Source of the DNA: Dermatemys mawii
Lineage: Eukaryota; Chordata; Testudines; Dermatemydidae
Length of the DNA stretch: 64,000 nt
Assembly (NCBI GenBank): GCA_007922305.1
Contig: ML677343.1
Span: forward strand, 28,649,915-28,713,914
Reading direction: 5' to 3'
Position numbers and translations under genes: made by a program. Position 1 is the stretch's first letter. Each line of letters opens with the position of its first letter. This document shows, piece by piece, positions 23,065 to 33,790 of this stretch. Under the pieces are notes generated by a model. That model was not told the DNA's origin and ran no database searches. It worked only from the letters and a program-made list of their open reading frames with translations.

Positions 23065-23990
23065 AACAACAAGGACAAGTGCAGAGTCCTGCACTTAGGA
23101 CGGAAGAATCCCATGCATTGCTACAGACTAGGGACCGAATGGCTAGGCAGCAGTTCTGCAAAAAGGACGTAGGGATTACAGTGAATGAGAAGCTGGATAT
23201 GAGTCAACAGTGTGCCCTTTTTGCCAAGAAGGCTAACAAAATTTTGAGTTGTATAAGTAGGGGCATTTCCAGCAGATTGAAGGACATGATCATTTCTCTC
23301 TATTCAGCATTGGTGAGGTCTCATCTGGAGTACTGTGTCCAATTTTGGGCTCCACAGTACAAGAAGGATGTGGATTAACTGGAAAGGAGGCAGCAAAAAT
23401 GATTAGGGGCCTGGAGCACATGACTTATGAGGAGAGGCTGAGGGAACTGGGATTGTTTAGTCTGCTAAAGAGAAGAATTGTTAGAGAGATGGGCACATGA
23501 CTTATGAGGAGAGGCTGAGGGAACTGGGATTGTTTAGTCTGCTAAAGAGAAGATTTGTTAGAGAGATGGGCACATGACTTATGAGGAGAGGCTGAGGGAA
23601 CTGGGGTTATTTAGTCTGCAGAAAAGAAGAGAGAGGTGGGATTTGATAGCTGCTTTCAACTACCTGAAAGGGGGTTCCAAAGAGAATGGATCAGACTGTT
23701 CTCAGTGGTAGCAGATGACAGAACAAGGAGTAATGGTCTCAAGTTGCACTGTGGAGGGGCAGGGGTTAAGTTGGATATAAGGAAAAACTTTTTCACTAGA
23801 AGGATGGTGAAGCACTGGAATGGGTTACCTACGGAGGTGGTGGAATCTCCTTCCTTAGATGTTTTTAAGGTCAGGCTTGACAAAGCTCTGACTGGGATGA
23901 TTTAGTTGGGGATTGGTCCTGCTTTGAGCAGGGGGTTGGACTAGATGACTTTGTGGGGTCCCTTCCAACCCTGATATTCTATGATTCTAT
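23065..23990 (+). mobile_element. CR1 LINE, 5'-truncated, with internal 77-bp tandem triplication
   Basis: Encodes remnants of the CR1 ORF2 C-terminus: [40 protein letters not shown], a [13 protein letters not shown] block present three times, and [20 protein letters not shown]. Ends with CTGATATTCTATGATTCTAT, the characteristic CR1 3' terminus. Stops and a frameshift make it inactive. The repeated block occupies about 23416-23600. Confidence 0.92.
23416..23615 (+). repeat. 77-bp tandem duplication inside CR1
   Basis: GCACATGACTTATGAGGAGA starts at 23416, 23493 and 23570, an exact 77-bp spacing. The first two units are nearly identical; the third diverges after about 50 bp. Confidence 0.93.
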
Positions 23991-25513
23991 AAAAGGACAT
24001 TGATCGGAATCCCAAAGAACGCTCAAGAGTGATTAGGAAACTGTGGCAGGAAATTGCATCAAGGCATTTCTTATTTTGCACAAATCTCTATTTCTCTTAT
24101 GCTGTCTGAAGTTGAGTGATTGCTTCAGAAATCTTTTTGAAAAGTCTATGTCCAATTGCTTCAACTATCACGTGTCCCTGTAGAGAGTAAACTATAAACC
24201 AGAGTGCCCACAAGAGTGAAGCTCTGGGGAAAGGGGTGCTTAAGCTACTGGGGATTCTTGGGGCCTGGAGCAGCTGAGCTACAGAATCTCGTTTCCAAAA
24301 GGCACCAGACAGAGGGTCTGTGACAAGGAAGCGAGTTAGAGATGCCACAAATGGTGACTAGAGTCTACCCAGTGACCAAGAGAAGCTCAAAAGCCACAGG
24401 CCCAGCATGTGGGTCCAAATACAGCAGCCAAGTGTATATCCAGTAGGAGGACCTTTACCAGGGCTATGACACCTATTAAGGGATTCATTTTCAACCTGCA
24501 CACCCATTAAAGCTAATGGTGTGTACATAAAAATATCAAGGTGGCTGACTCTGACTCATTCAGTCATCTAATCCCATCAACCTGAAATGACAAAAAGAAT
24601 TATTATTTTTTTTAAAAAGACCAAATGTTAGTCTACTTCCCCTAGACCAGATTCTAATCTGAGTTATAAAGAGTATACTTGGAGTGAATCTACTCTTCTC
24701 ACAGCCTCCAGGTTTACATCAGCGTCACCGAACTCAAAGCTCAGTCTAAATTTCATTAAAGATGTGTTTTATTCATTTGTAAGCATTTCATTTAATCTTT
24801 GAGACAAAAAGAAATGTATACAAGGATCAATCACCACACAGAAGCGCATACACCCAACACGTTCCAGTACTATTCACTGATTTACGCTAAAATGCATAAC
24901 CACGGCCTCTACTGGTGGTATAAATGGGTTGACAAGGTATGTTTTATTGGTTCGAAACCTTTCACTTTGTGACTCTCAATACCTGCTGTCACTAACGAAT
25001 TACGGTCTATGCCGTCCCCCCTCCATCTCACAGCTGTGAACATTTGAAAATCGATAAAAATTAAAAAATGCTTCAAAATAAGCATCACTGTTATATATAT
25101 AAAAAAGACAGTGATGTTTTGCCAGGCCTAAAGCAGGACCTCCGAGCCCCAGGCCCATAATCCCTGCGCCCTGGCCACGGGAACATGACCCACCCCTCAT
25201 TCTTGCCCCTCCTCATTAGCTATTTGGGGTATGGCTAAGTCATGGGCCACCAATGCTGCCAGGCGCCAGTATCCAGGGTCCCCCATCCTGAATATTAATG
25301 AGCCCATCTCAGTCATGTTAATCATTAGCCCCCTGGTTATACACCCGCCAACTAATTAAGATGCACAGGCCGCCTTACGAATAGTACGTGAGCCGGCCCT
25401 CTACACAGGGTCCCGATATGCAGATTATCCCCTGATCCGCACTAAAGATGTCATTCCCATTAATGACCGTTAGGAACAGTTAACGAGGGCTCCTAATTCA
25501 TAATATTATCCCG

Positions 25514-25532
25514 TCGTGATTAATATTCACGA
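25514..25532. repeat. Short perfect inverted repeat at CpG-island edge
   Basis: TCGTGA, 7-nt spacer TTAATAT, TCACGA. A second TTAATATTCAC copy without the left arm follows about 25 bp further on. Confidence 0.7.
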
Positions 25533-25559
25533 CCACGCCCCCTCGTTAATATTCACAAC

Positions 25560-25960
25560 CCCCCTCTCCCGCGGTCCCTGATTCTCCTCCCCTCACCTGG
25601 CCGCGGCTGCGTGACACCGCTCTAGGTCGCTCCCCGCCGTCTCCCCGCAACGGCCGTCTCGCCTCGCTCCCGGTCCCGAGTGGCAGCGAATGACGTACTC
25701 GCCCCTCCGCCGAGCCTGGCCGTGAGCGGGGCGGGCCCGAGGCTTGACAGATGGGTGGCTCCGCTAATAGGAGGGCGGCTCAGGGTAGGGTCCCAGGGTC
25801 GGGCAACAACGAACCCTCTGTGGGCGGGGCTTTGCGGTCTGAGGCGTGGCGTCAGGCTGGTGGGCGGATCTCTAGTACAGGGTTTCTTCCAAGATGGCCG
25901 CTCCGAGCCACGCCCCTTTTGCGTCATCGCTAAAGCCGCAGTGACTTGGGGTGGGGGAGA
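25560..25960. promoter_or_regulatory. CpG-island promoter of MEAK7
   Basis: The densest CpG stretch in the window, upstream of MEAK7 coding exon 1. Visible motifs: CRE-like TGACGTA at 25690-25696, GC box GGGCGGGGC at 25822-25830, YY1-like CAAGATGGCCG at 25890-25900 on the + strand, and a CACGCCCC box at about 25909. No TATA box was noticed. The YY1-like site in + orientation could mark a divergent rightward transcript. Confidence 0.75.
25597..25690 (-). other. MEAK7: Predicted non-coding first exon of MEAK7
   Basis: A minus-strand donor (CGGCCAG then GTGAGG, boundary 25597/25596) in the CpG island is the best partner for the 5' UTR acceptor at 21919. The transcription start is not determinable; the 5' limit is a guess. 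Confidence 0.45.
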
Positions 25961-26006
25961 CAAGTTCTCTGACTAGGAGGGGGAAGCCCACTGCCCCCTG
26001 CCGTGT

Positions 26007-26700
26007 CAGCCATGGGTCATAGCTCTGTACTGCGGGGCCAGTTCCTGCTCATAGGCCCTGTACAGTGAAGTGACCCCATGTCTCATAGCCCCTGTCCTGC
26101 AGGGCGATCCCTGTATTTTAGCCGTGTACTGTGGGGGCAGCCTGTGTGTCATAGGCCCTGTACAGCGGAGTCACCCCATGTCTTGTAGCCCTGTACTGCG
26201 GGGCCAACCTGTGTGGCATAAGCCCCATACAGCGAGACCAGACCATGTCTCATAGGCCCAGTACTGCTGGGGCCAGTCCATGTGTCATAGACCCTGTACT
26301 GTGGAGCCGGCGCCTGTGTCACAGTCCCTGTCCTGTGAGGCCAGCCCATTTCTCAAAGGCCCTGTACTGCGGGGCCAGGCCATTTCTCATAGGCCCTGTA
26401 CTGCAGGGCCAGTCAGTGTGTCATAGCCCTGTACTTCAGGGCCATCCAGTTGTCACAGGTGTGATAGTGCTGAGTCAGCCCATGTCTTATAGGCCCTGTA
26501 CTGTGGAACCAGCCTCTGTGTCATAAGCCTGTACTGCCAGGACCAGCCTGTGTGTCAAAGGCCCTGTGCTGCAGGACCAGCCTATGTGTCATAGGCCCTA
26601 GTGCCAGGCCAGCCCCTGTGTCACAGACCCCAAACTGCTGGTCCCTTAGAGCAGTATGGGTTTCTCTCTAATGCTGGGGCCAGCCTGTGTTTCATGGGCA
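26007..26700. repeat. Minisatellite, 33-35 bp unit, about 20 diverged copies
   Basis: Units follow the pattern CCTGTACTGCGGGGCCAGCC followed by TGTGTGTCATAGGC, repeated every 33-35 bp with scattered substitutions. The array starts about 50 bp beyond the CpG island. It is GC-rich and has no coding frame of interest. Confidence 0.92.
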
Positions 26701-27247
26701 GAAGGGGCCAGCAATACAGAGCCTAAGGTGGGGTCAGCCTATGACATAGGCTGTGTGCTACTGGTCTTTCAGGGAGAATCTCCCCCTACAGGGCTGGGAG
26801 GGGTCTGCCCTGAGGCAGAAGGATGTAGGCTTTCTTTCCCACTTTCCTCTGTTGTCATGACATTCTGTATGTCCCCACTGTGCACCTCAGGGACAGCCAT
26901 CACATAGGTAGCCGTGGATTTGTGACAGTATCGCATGGATTGCAGCCTCTCCTTTACCGCATGATTTACATGATGAATAGCACAGAGAGAGGTTGCTGTG
27001 AATCAAGTTTTGTAAATAAGCTGTGGGTAGTTCTGAAGGTTAAGTTTACAGGGGCCTCAGATCTAGTGATCACGTCTTCTGGTTTGAAAAGCTGGGTGTA
27101 GAACACAGGGATAATAGACTTTAACGAGATTGGTATAGGAAGATAATATGCATTAAAGGAAATTGGTTGGAGCTGATGGAAATCAAAAGTGAGAAACTAG
27201 AACAAATTACAGATACTGTTCAGGAGTAGAGTCCACAGTCAGAGGGC

Positions 27248-27371
27248 CAGAGTTACCAGATAGCAAGTGTGAAAAGTCGAGAAAGGGAGTGGCGAGTAAT
27301 TGGCATCTATATAAGAAAAAGCCCCAAATATCGGGACTGTCCCTATAAAATCAGGACATCTGGTCACCATA
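27248..27371 (-). mobile_element. hAT-type MITE, TAGGGTGACCAGA family, copy 2 (reversed)
   Basis: Left end CAGAGTTACCAGATAGCAAG, right end GACATCTGGTCACCATA, with the family core GACTGTCCCTATAAAATC. Flanking 8-mers CAGAGGGC and AATAGGGC agree at 6 of 8 positions. Older than the other copies. Confidence 0.82.
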
Positions 27372-29512
27372 AATAGGGCATATAAAGAAATTCTAAAGTG
27401 TGCTCATGCAACCCAAGATTTGGACATTAATATATACTCGCATACATCAGGACTTGCACGCACATCAGTGTCTGCATGCAATCAAGCTGAATGTTTGCAA
27501 GGAGTCAGGCTGTTTTAAAAGTTTGAGCCAACAGGTCAGTAAAATCTGGGCAAAAGGGGAGATGAAATAGGGAATATTTAAGAAACACAAGAACTTGGGA
27601 GTTCTAATAGGAACAGAATCATAAAATAAGATGGACGGTGAACTGCAAAAAACAGCCCTTTTCAAAGAGTGAGTAAAAGAACCACCTGAGCTATGTGAGT
27701 TCAGGGCTGTTTATCTGGAAATAGGACAGAAAGTGGTAAATACACTTTTTGCTTTCCTCTGTACATAGGAAAAGACTGGAGTTCTTCCCAGGTCAGGTAA
27801 GAGGAAGGATGAAGAAAATGGTATAAGATATATATCAAAAAATAAGATTAGAAGTCGTTGATCCTGGAGGAAATTTATGGTCCCTCCTTATTTATGTTGA
27901 TTCATAATTCTGGGGTCCTGGCTGATTCCCCAAAGGATTAACCATTAATTGAGGATTAATCATTTCTTTGTCTGCAGTTAGACTGCTATGAAGCACTGTT
28001 GCAGAAAGAGGGAGAATTTCTCGTCACTAGGAGGCAGAGTCAAGTTGTAACTTGACTGCAGTGAGCGCTGACTCGCCTCACCTTGCAGTAGTGCTAAGCT
28101 AAGGTTATGCAATTAACAGCAGGCAGCTGCAGGGGCAGCTAAAGAGCGCTCAGTGCTAGCTAGATATGTGGACTGTTGAAACAGTTTTTTTGCCAGAGGT
28201 AGGAAGGGGTAAAGACAGCTGGGAGAAACTAGGGACAAGAGGGTGATGAGAGAGTAGAGCAGAGTTTTCTTGGCACCTACTTCAGGTTAAAACCCTTAGA
28301 GGAAAGATATACAAAAAACTTCAGGGTCCAAGGGTTAAGCTGCAGTCCTGCTGTTGGAAAAATTATTAGTGTTATGCGGGTTTGCTGACTGCAAAATAAA
28401 GGCTATAAAGTGCTGAGAGTAGAAAGCAAGGTTACAGGCACAGTGTTGGCTGTGGGGCATTCTCTGAATCTGAGATATAAACATTTACAAGAATATTATT
28501 ATCTGACTAAGCTGAGGTTGATGCATAATTGTTTGTAGAAGTTGCCATTTTCAAATCAATAATTGTTTCAGTGGTTCTTTTGACTTCAGGGAGAGTAAAC
28601 TTCAGCAGACATATGCTGATTAAATTGCCCTTATTTGCCCCTTTCTAGTTCACTTTTTTAGTCTCCCCTCCAACTTCAGTGCCGTGGCTTAGGCTTGAGA
28701 GAGCAAGATCCTTCAAAGCCAACATTGGTGCTGTTTCACATAGGTGCTAGGGGCTATTAGGATAATAATAAGATTTCATGAGATGAGATGTTGGAGATGC
28801 GTCAAAATCTGCGCTCATGCTTCAAGTGTGTTCCTGTTTACAGCACACTTTTAACAAGTCAAAAGAGGCAACTCAAATATGAACTTTTAAAATAAATGAT
28901 TTCGTTTATAAACATTAGCTCAGGAGCAGAGCAGCTCTGTGCCTAACAAACACATGTAACATATTCATCCTTTCTTTCCTTCATTCTGTGCCTACATGTT
29001 TGTATATTTTTGTTATGGCTTAACAGGTTAAATGACCTGTAGGCACCTGGTCATTTGTCTCTGCCATCAGCTGCTGAGGAGACTAACACTTACCTATTTC
29101 CTTCAGATATCCAATGAACTGTTATTTGAAAAGCTTTAATAGACTTAAAATTGCAATCCCGACCACTTATAACTGCTGAAAATCCCATGGTGCTTTTTCT
29201 AAAACGTAAGAGTGTTAACTTATTCTAATGTGATTAATTACATTTTGCTTACCTTAAAGGAAATAATTCTTCTTGTTACTTCAATGATATACATAATTCT
29301 TTCCACTTCCACTGGTCTTGTAAAAACTATGATGTAGTGTTAGGATAAAAAAGCACGTTTGCCAAACTGACATTCCTGTATGATAGCATGAAAAAAAAGT
29401 ATGGAACTTTACTGACTAAATTTAAACTTTGTAAAAGGCATCATATATTGCTGTGAAGAGTGCCCTAAAAATTAATAGAAAATTGGTAAAATAAAAGTAA
29501 AAGCTTATAGAA

Positions 29513-29742
29513 CAAGGGTCGGCAACCTTTCAGAAATGGCGGGCCTTTTTAGAAGGACTCTTTCTATAATATATAACTAAACTATTTTGTATGGAAAGTA
29601 AATAAGTTTTTTAAATTGTTTAAGAAGCTTCATTTAAAATTTAACTAAAATGCAGAGCCTCCCAGCCCGGTGGCCAGGACCTGGGCAGTGTGAGTGCCAC
29701 TGAAAATCAGTTTGCATGTGTGCCATAGGTTGCCTGCTCCTG
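29513..29742. mobile_element. hAT-type non-autonomous element, 230 bp
   Basis: Left end CAAGGGTCGGCAACCT, right end inverted CAGGAGCAGGCAACCT. Flanking 8-mers TTATAGAA (29505-29512) and TAATAGAA (29743-29750) differ at one base. Internal sequence is AT-rich with no coding frame. Confidence 0.83.
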
Positions 29743-31627
29743 TAATAGAAGTTAGTGGCTTGTTTATAGATTTGCCAAATTCCTTGCACAAATTGATCCT
29801 ACATCCACATGGTGGCAGTACTGTGCTTACAACAGAAAATTTGCCGGAAAAGATTATTTTAAAAGTTACCCTGATTGTGACATCAGACTTGGCAGTGATA
29901 GGAACAATTACAAATTTATACTCAGCAGGATTATAACTGTAGGTGTGGAATAAACAATAGAAGCAGATGGTGTCCAGAAATTAAAATTGTTTCGTGCAAA
30001 AGAAAAATGCCATTTTAATAAAGAAATACAAAAAGTCTCTAATAAAGAGAAGTGCATCACTCCTAATTTTCAAATCTGGATGCCTTCATAGAGCCCACAT
30101 CTGAATGCTCAAATCTGTGCTTAGGTGTATAGATGCACATTTTATGTCTTTAAGCAGAATTTTCCTCATGATCTCTAAAAACTACAAAAGATAGGCCAAA
30201 CTCCATCCTTAGTTTGACTCTCTCAGTCAGCTACATGAACATTTTTTTGTAATAAATGTACAATATAATTAAAATACTTTTGATGCTAATTAACATGGGT
30301 GTTGTGTATCTAACAAACCACCACTGGGTATTCCAGTGAGAGCTGTTAAAGCAAAAATTCTAACTAGATTTACAAAGAGATTTTTTGTATTGCTCAGATT
30401 TAGAAACATTTAGTGGCACTATATGGGGATGCTATAGGGTACTCATTTTTGCTATTGCAAAATACATTTTGGGGATTGAGTAGAGGATTGTTAGGATCTT
30501 GTTAATTCCAAATTTCCAGGAGTTAAATTTTAACTTCCCCTTGAATCTGTATATGGATTTTCCATTAATGTCAATGAGAAAAATTATGCAAATAGGATAA
30601 GGGAAGACCAGGCCTCTTAATCTGAGTTAGGTTTTTCTTTCACCTTTAACTAGTCCTTCAAGGCCAATAACTCTGTGAATGAATGGTTTACACATTCTTG
30701 TTTTTCTGTTGCATTAATTTTCATAATTTTTTTGTGGATTAATCATATAAACTGGATACCAGATACTCTAATCCTTCTGATCTTTGTTTAGCCCAGGAGC
30801 AGCATGGGACGGGGAGGGGGAAGGAAAGGTGGCCTTTGCAAATCCCTAGTCTTATGGAATAGCCTCATGGCTGCTGTAAATTGTACCCAACTTCCCATAG
30901 TCTCAAGAGATCATTCCAGTAGACAGATGTTGCTAGAAAGTCCCTTTTCTTTAGCCACATCCCCTCGGCTAGGGGCCTACAAAGAGAGTGACTTTGAGCC
31001 TCTGTTTGCTGGCTTGTTGCCACCTAGATTTCCTCCCCCCCTCAACCGCCCCCTCCCCTCCACCCCCTACACTTGGCGAATCTCCAGAGAGCTAGCCAGT
31101 TAAGAAGCTTTATGGACCCCTTACAACATGAGCCTGTATAAAGAACAAATAGCAGGGCTGAGAACCTGGTTAATAACTAGACTGTCCCCCTTGCAAATGA
31201 AAGAGCATTCCCTTCAGAGTTTTTTTTTTTAGTGCCCTTTCCAATCTAGTTTAAATATCTCAAGTGACAGGGCTCTACTTAGAAATAGAGAGTACATATA
31301 AAATAGCCATTTAAGGAAACTGGAGCAAATGCTGAAAAATTAAGAAAGAAAGAAGCAAGAAAAAGAAAACCACAAAGTCCAGGAAGCATTTGTGGCCAGC
31401 CTGAAAGCTAGAGATAAATGTGTATTGGTTTGCAAAGCCAAAATTTTTTACAGTCAGTCACTGTAAACAAAATCAAAAAGATCCCCAGCCCCCATCACCA
31501 AAAAACAAATTATAGAATATTCCAGGAGGTAGCTCAGGATTTATTTTTTATTCCTTCACCAAGGCTACAGAAAACCTACATTTCAGGAATGAAACACTTT
31601 GGTTGCAGCTGAATAAATACTCTAGAT

Positions 31628-31859
31628 CAGCGGTCCTCAATCTTTTCCGGCCACGGCCCCCTTCTGTGGAGCGGCATCCGCTCACGACCCGCCCAGGGTA
31701 TGTCCGCCGAAATACTGCTGAACAGAAAGCTTTCACTTTCGGCTGTACCAAAATAGAGCGCTGCCGAATTCGGCAGTCTCTCACGTGGGATAGGCGGCAG
31801 CGCTGGGGTCTCGCGCACCCCTGCGGGTGGTCTCGCGCACCCCACTTTGATGACCACTG
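31628..31859. mobile_element. hAT-type non-autonomous element, 232 bp
   Basis: Exact 8-bp duplication CTCTAGAT at 31620-31627 and 31860-31867. Ends CAGCGGTCCTCAA and, inverted, CAGTGGTCATCAA. Internal GC-rich sequence carries only chance open frames. Confidence 0.9.
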
Positions 31860-31867
31860 CTCTAGAT

Positions 31868-33654
31868 AATGCTTCATCAAAAGTAGTTGGTGTCTTGAAA
31901 AGGAAATCTCAGGTTTTAATTCCAGAATAATAAATTGCTTCCTAAAGCTACTGTTAAGTGTCACTTAAGGCAAAGTCTTTTCTCAGACTGACAACTTAAC
32001 CTAGAATTAAATGATCTGTTTAGCAGTCTATGCATTTTTATCCAGCAGAATTAGCTACCTAAATTTTAATATTTCTTTGAGACCAATTTTTTTTTGATCT
32101 TCTTGAATCAGAGGCTATATCTGAATTGTTTCTTCGTCATTGGACTCACACTGGCCTAATGTATGTATCAAAGGGGCTATTACCTTCTGGGGCAATGAAA
32201 CAGAAGACAGAATTTTTAATTTACCTTTATCATAGATCTCATTCATCTTCCCTTGTGTCAGCATCAGCTATATTGACATATGTATCTGGAGGCACACTAG
32301 CCCTCTCAGAGATTGCAGTCATTAGAGAGAGTCTATGTAACCAAAGGCAGTGTCAGTTCAGTTGCATTTTCCGCACCCTATCATCCCAAGGACCTCTGCA
32401 TAGCCTGGAACCTCATTTACCAGGGTGTAGTACAGTGCACTTGCAGTCAGGTCATTAGGCTTTCATTATGGCATTTACTTCCTTGCATTATTCAAAATAA
32501 TCCGGCTTTCGTATCGTTTAAAACCATATGGAAGAAATATGGGTTTGCTGCTGCCTGTAGCTTCTGAATATTCATCATTTTAATTGTTGTATTGTAAAAC
32601 TCTGATGTGTGATGGGGCCACATTTATCCCTTGAACACAGTGCAGTTAGACTATGGATGAGTTTGCTCCAGGTTGTCACTAGAACAATCCTGGGTCAGAC
32701 CAAAGGTCCATCTAGCTTAGGATACTGTCTTCCGACAGTGGCCAATGCCACATGATTCAGAGGGAATGAACAGAACAGGCAATCATCAAGTAATCCATCC
32801 CGTTCCCAGCTAGGTCTCATGAACACTGCATAGGGTCATTATATTATACCTGTAATTCAGTTCATTGAGTTCTGGCTCTTACTGTGATTTTGTGTGGCTT
32901 TTCGGAATGCACATATATACTTACAGCATTGCTGGAGTATTGTTAAAATGCTGAGTAATACAGAACTGCCACAGGCCCAGACCACTGATTCCCTGTGTAG
33001 TCTGACCTTTGTATAGTAAAACAGCACCAGAGCCTTACCATAAAAGGTATAAATAATCTAAGCCTACATGCTGCTGCATGCATGTATCATTAAGCTCTGC
33101 ATTTAGCCATCTCCTGTGGTTTTCTCTGTGATGTCCTCGATCTTTACCTGATTTGCTTTTCTTTTACAGGATTGCCATATATGGCTAAAAAAAGAGAGTC
33201 TCGCTGTGAATCAGAAGTGTGTCCTTAGGTAGTCACAAAGGAAGTTCTGGGTTTTGCAAGAGGTTTTGCACTCCTCTCTGCAAAAAGCTTTGCCTGCAGG
33301 CAGCCAACTCCCTTTTACAGAAGTAGAAAATATTTAATTTGCAAGTAGTCTCAAAGGAAGAACTGGATCCTCTTGACATTGTCTTGAGTTAAAGCGGGGG
33401 TGGAGGGGGGAGGAAGAAGCATGATTATGCAGTAACTCAGAACACTAGTTTTCTAGTGGAGTGGAAATCTCATGCCATAATCCATAAAGCAAGAAATGTT
33501 TTGCCACCAACTGTAGAAGTAGCCGTCTCTTACAGCAAGGGCAACAAATTTCAATGCTCTAGTGTACGAAAATGAAATTGTATTGCACGTTATGTATCTA
33601 TGGAGGCCACTAAAACCATGGGCTGAATTCTGGCAAGTGCACATATAACCCACT
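31868..33654. other. Intergenic with one CR1 tail
   Basis: Only the reversed CR1 3' end at about 32683-32830 is recognised; no coding exon. Confidence 0.55.
32683..32830 (-). mobile_element. CR1 LINE 3' end fragment (reversed)
   Basis: CTGGGTCAGACCAAAGGTCC, then CAGTGGCCAATGCCA and GAGGGAATGAACAGAACAGG, are the reverse complement of a common CR1 subfamily 3' end. Confidence 0.78.
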
Positions 33655-33790
33655 CACCTCTTGGGTATGGTGTTCTGTCCCATCTAGTGGCACCGAGACC
33701 ACTTAGAGAGAAAGAAGCTCCAAAGGTCCCTGATTCGATCCCACCCGCCAACGACCAGGTCTGTCGGTGTTACAGGTGCATGAGAGAAAA
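33655..33790 (+). mobile_element. Possible tRNA-related SINE
   Basis: TAGTGGCACCGAG resembles an A box and GATTCGATCCC, about 45 bp later, resembles a B box, the spacing of a polymerase III internal promoter. No cloverleaf was derived and no second copy is in the window. Confidence 0.35.

Larger units (their letters stand above)
21919..25596 (-). other. MEAK7: MEAK7 5' intron (between non-coding and first coding exon)
   Basis: Intron upstream of the coding start. It contains the CR1 copy at 23065-23990. The rest, 21919-23060 and 23991-25250, shows no recognisable element; toward 25250-25560 the sequence is rich in TTAAT motifs and contains a short palindrome. Confidence 0.6.
26720..31600. 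other. Intergenic, mostly featureless
   Basis: Holds MITE copies at 27248-27371 and 29513-29742 and a C-rich tract at 31033-31068. No exon or RNA gene recognised elsewhere, including 27400-29500 and 29750-31000. Confidence 0.6.

Noticed and set aside
25622..25963. 113-codon minus-strand open frame in the CpG island
   Set aside because: CpG-island composition yields spurious frames. The region is better explained as the MEAK7 promoter and 5' UTR, and the true start codon is in the next exon at 21895.
31548..31964. 138-codon minus-strand open frame
   Set aside because: Most of it lies inside the hAT-type element at 31628-31859, which has no transposase similarity.
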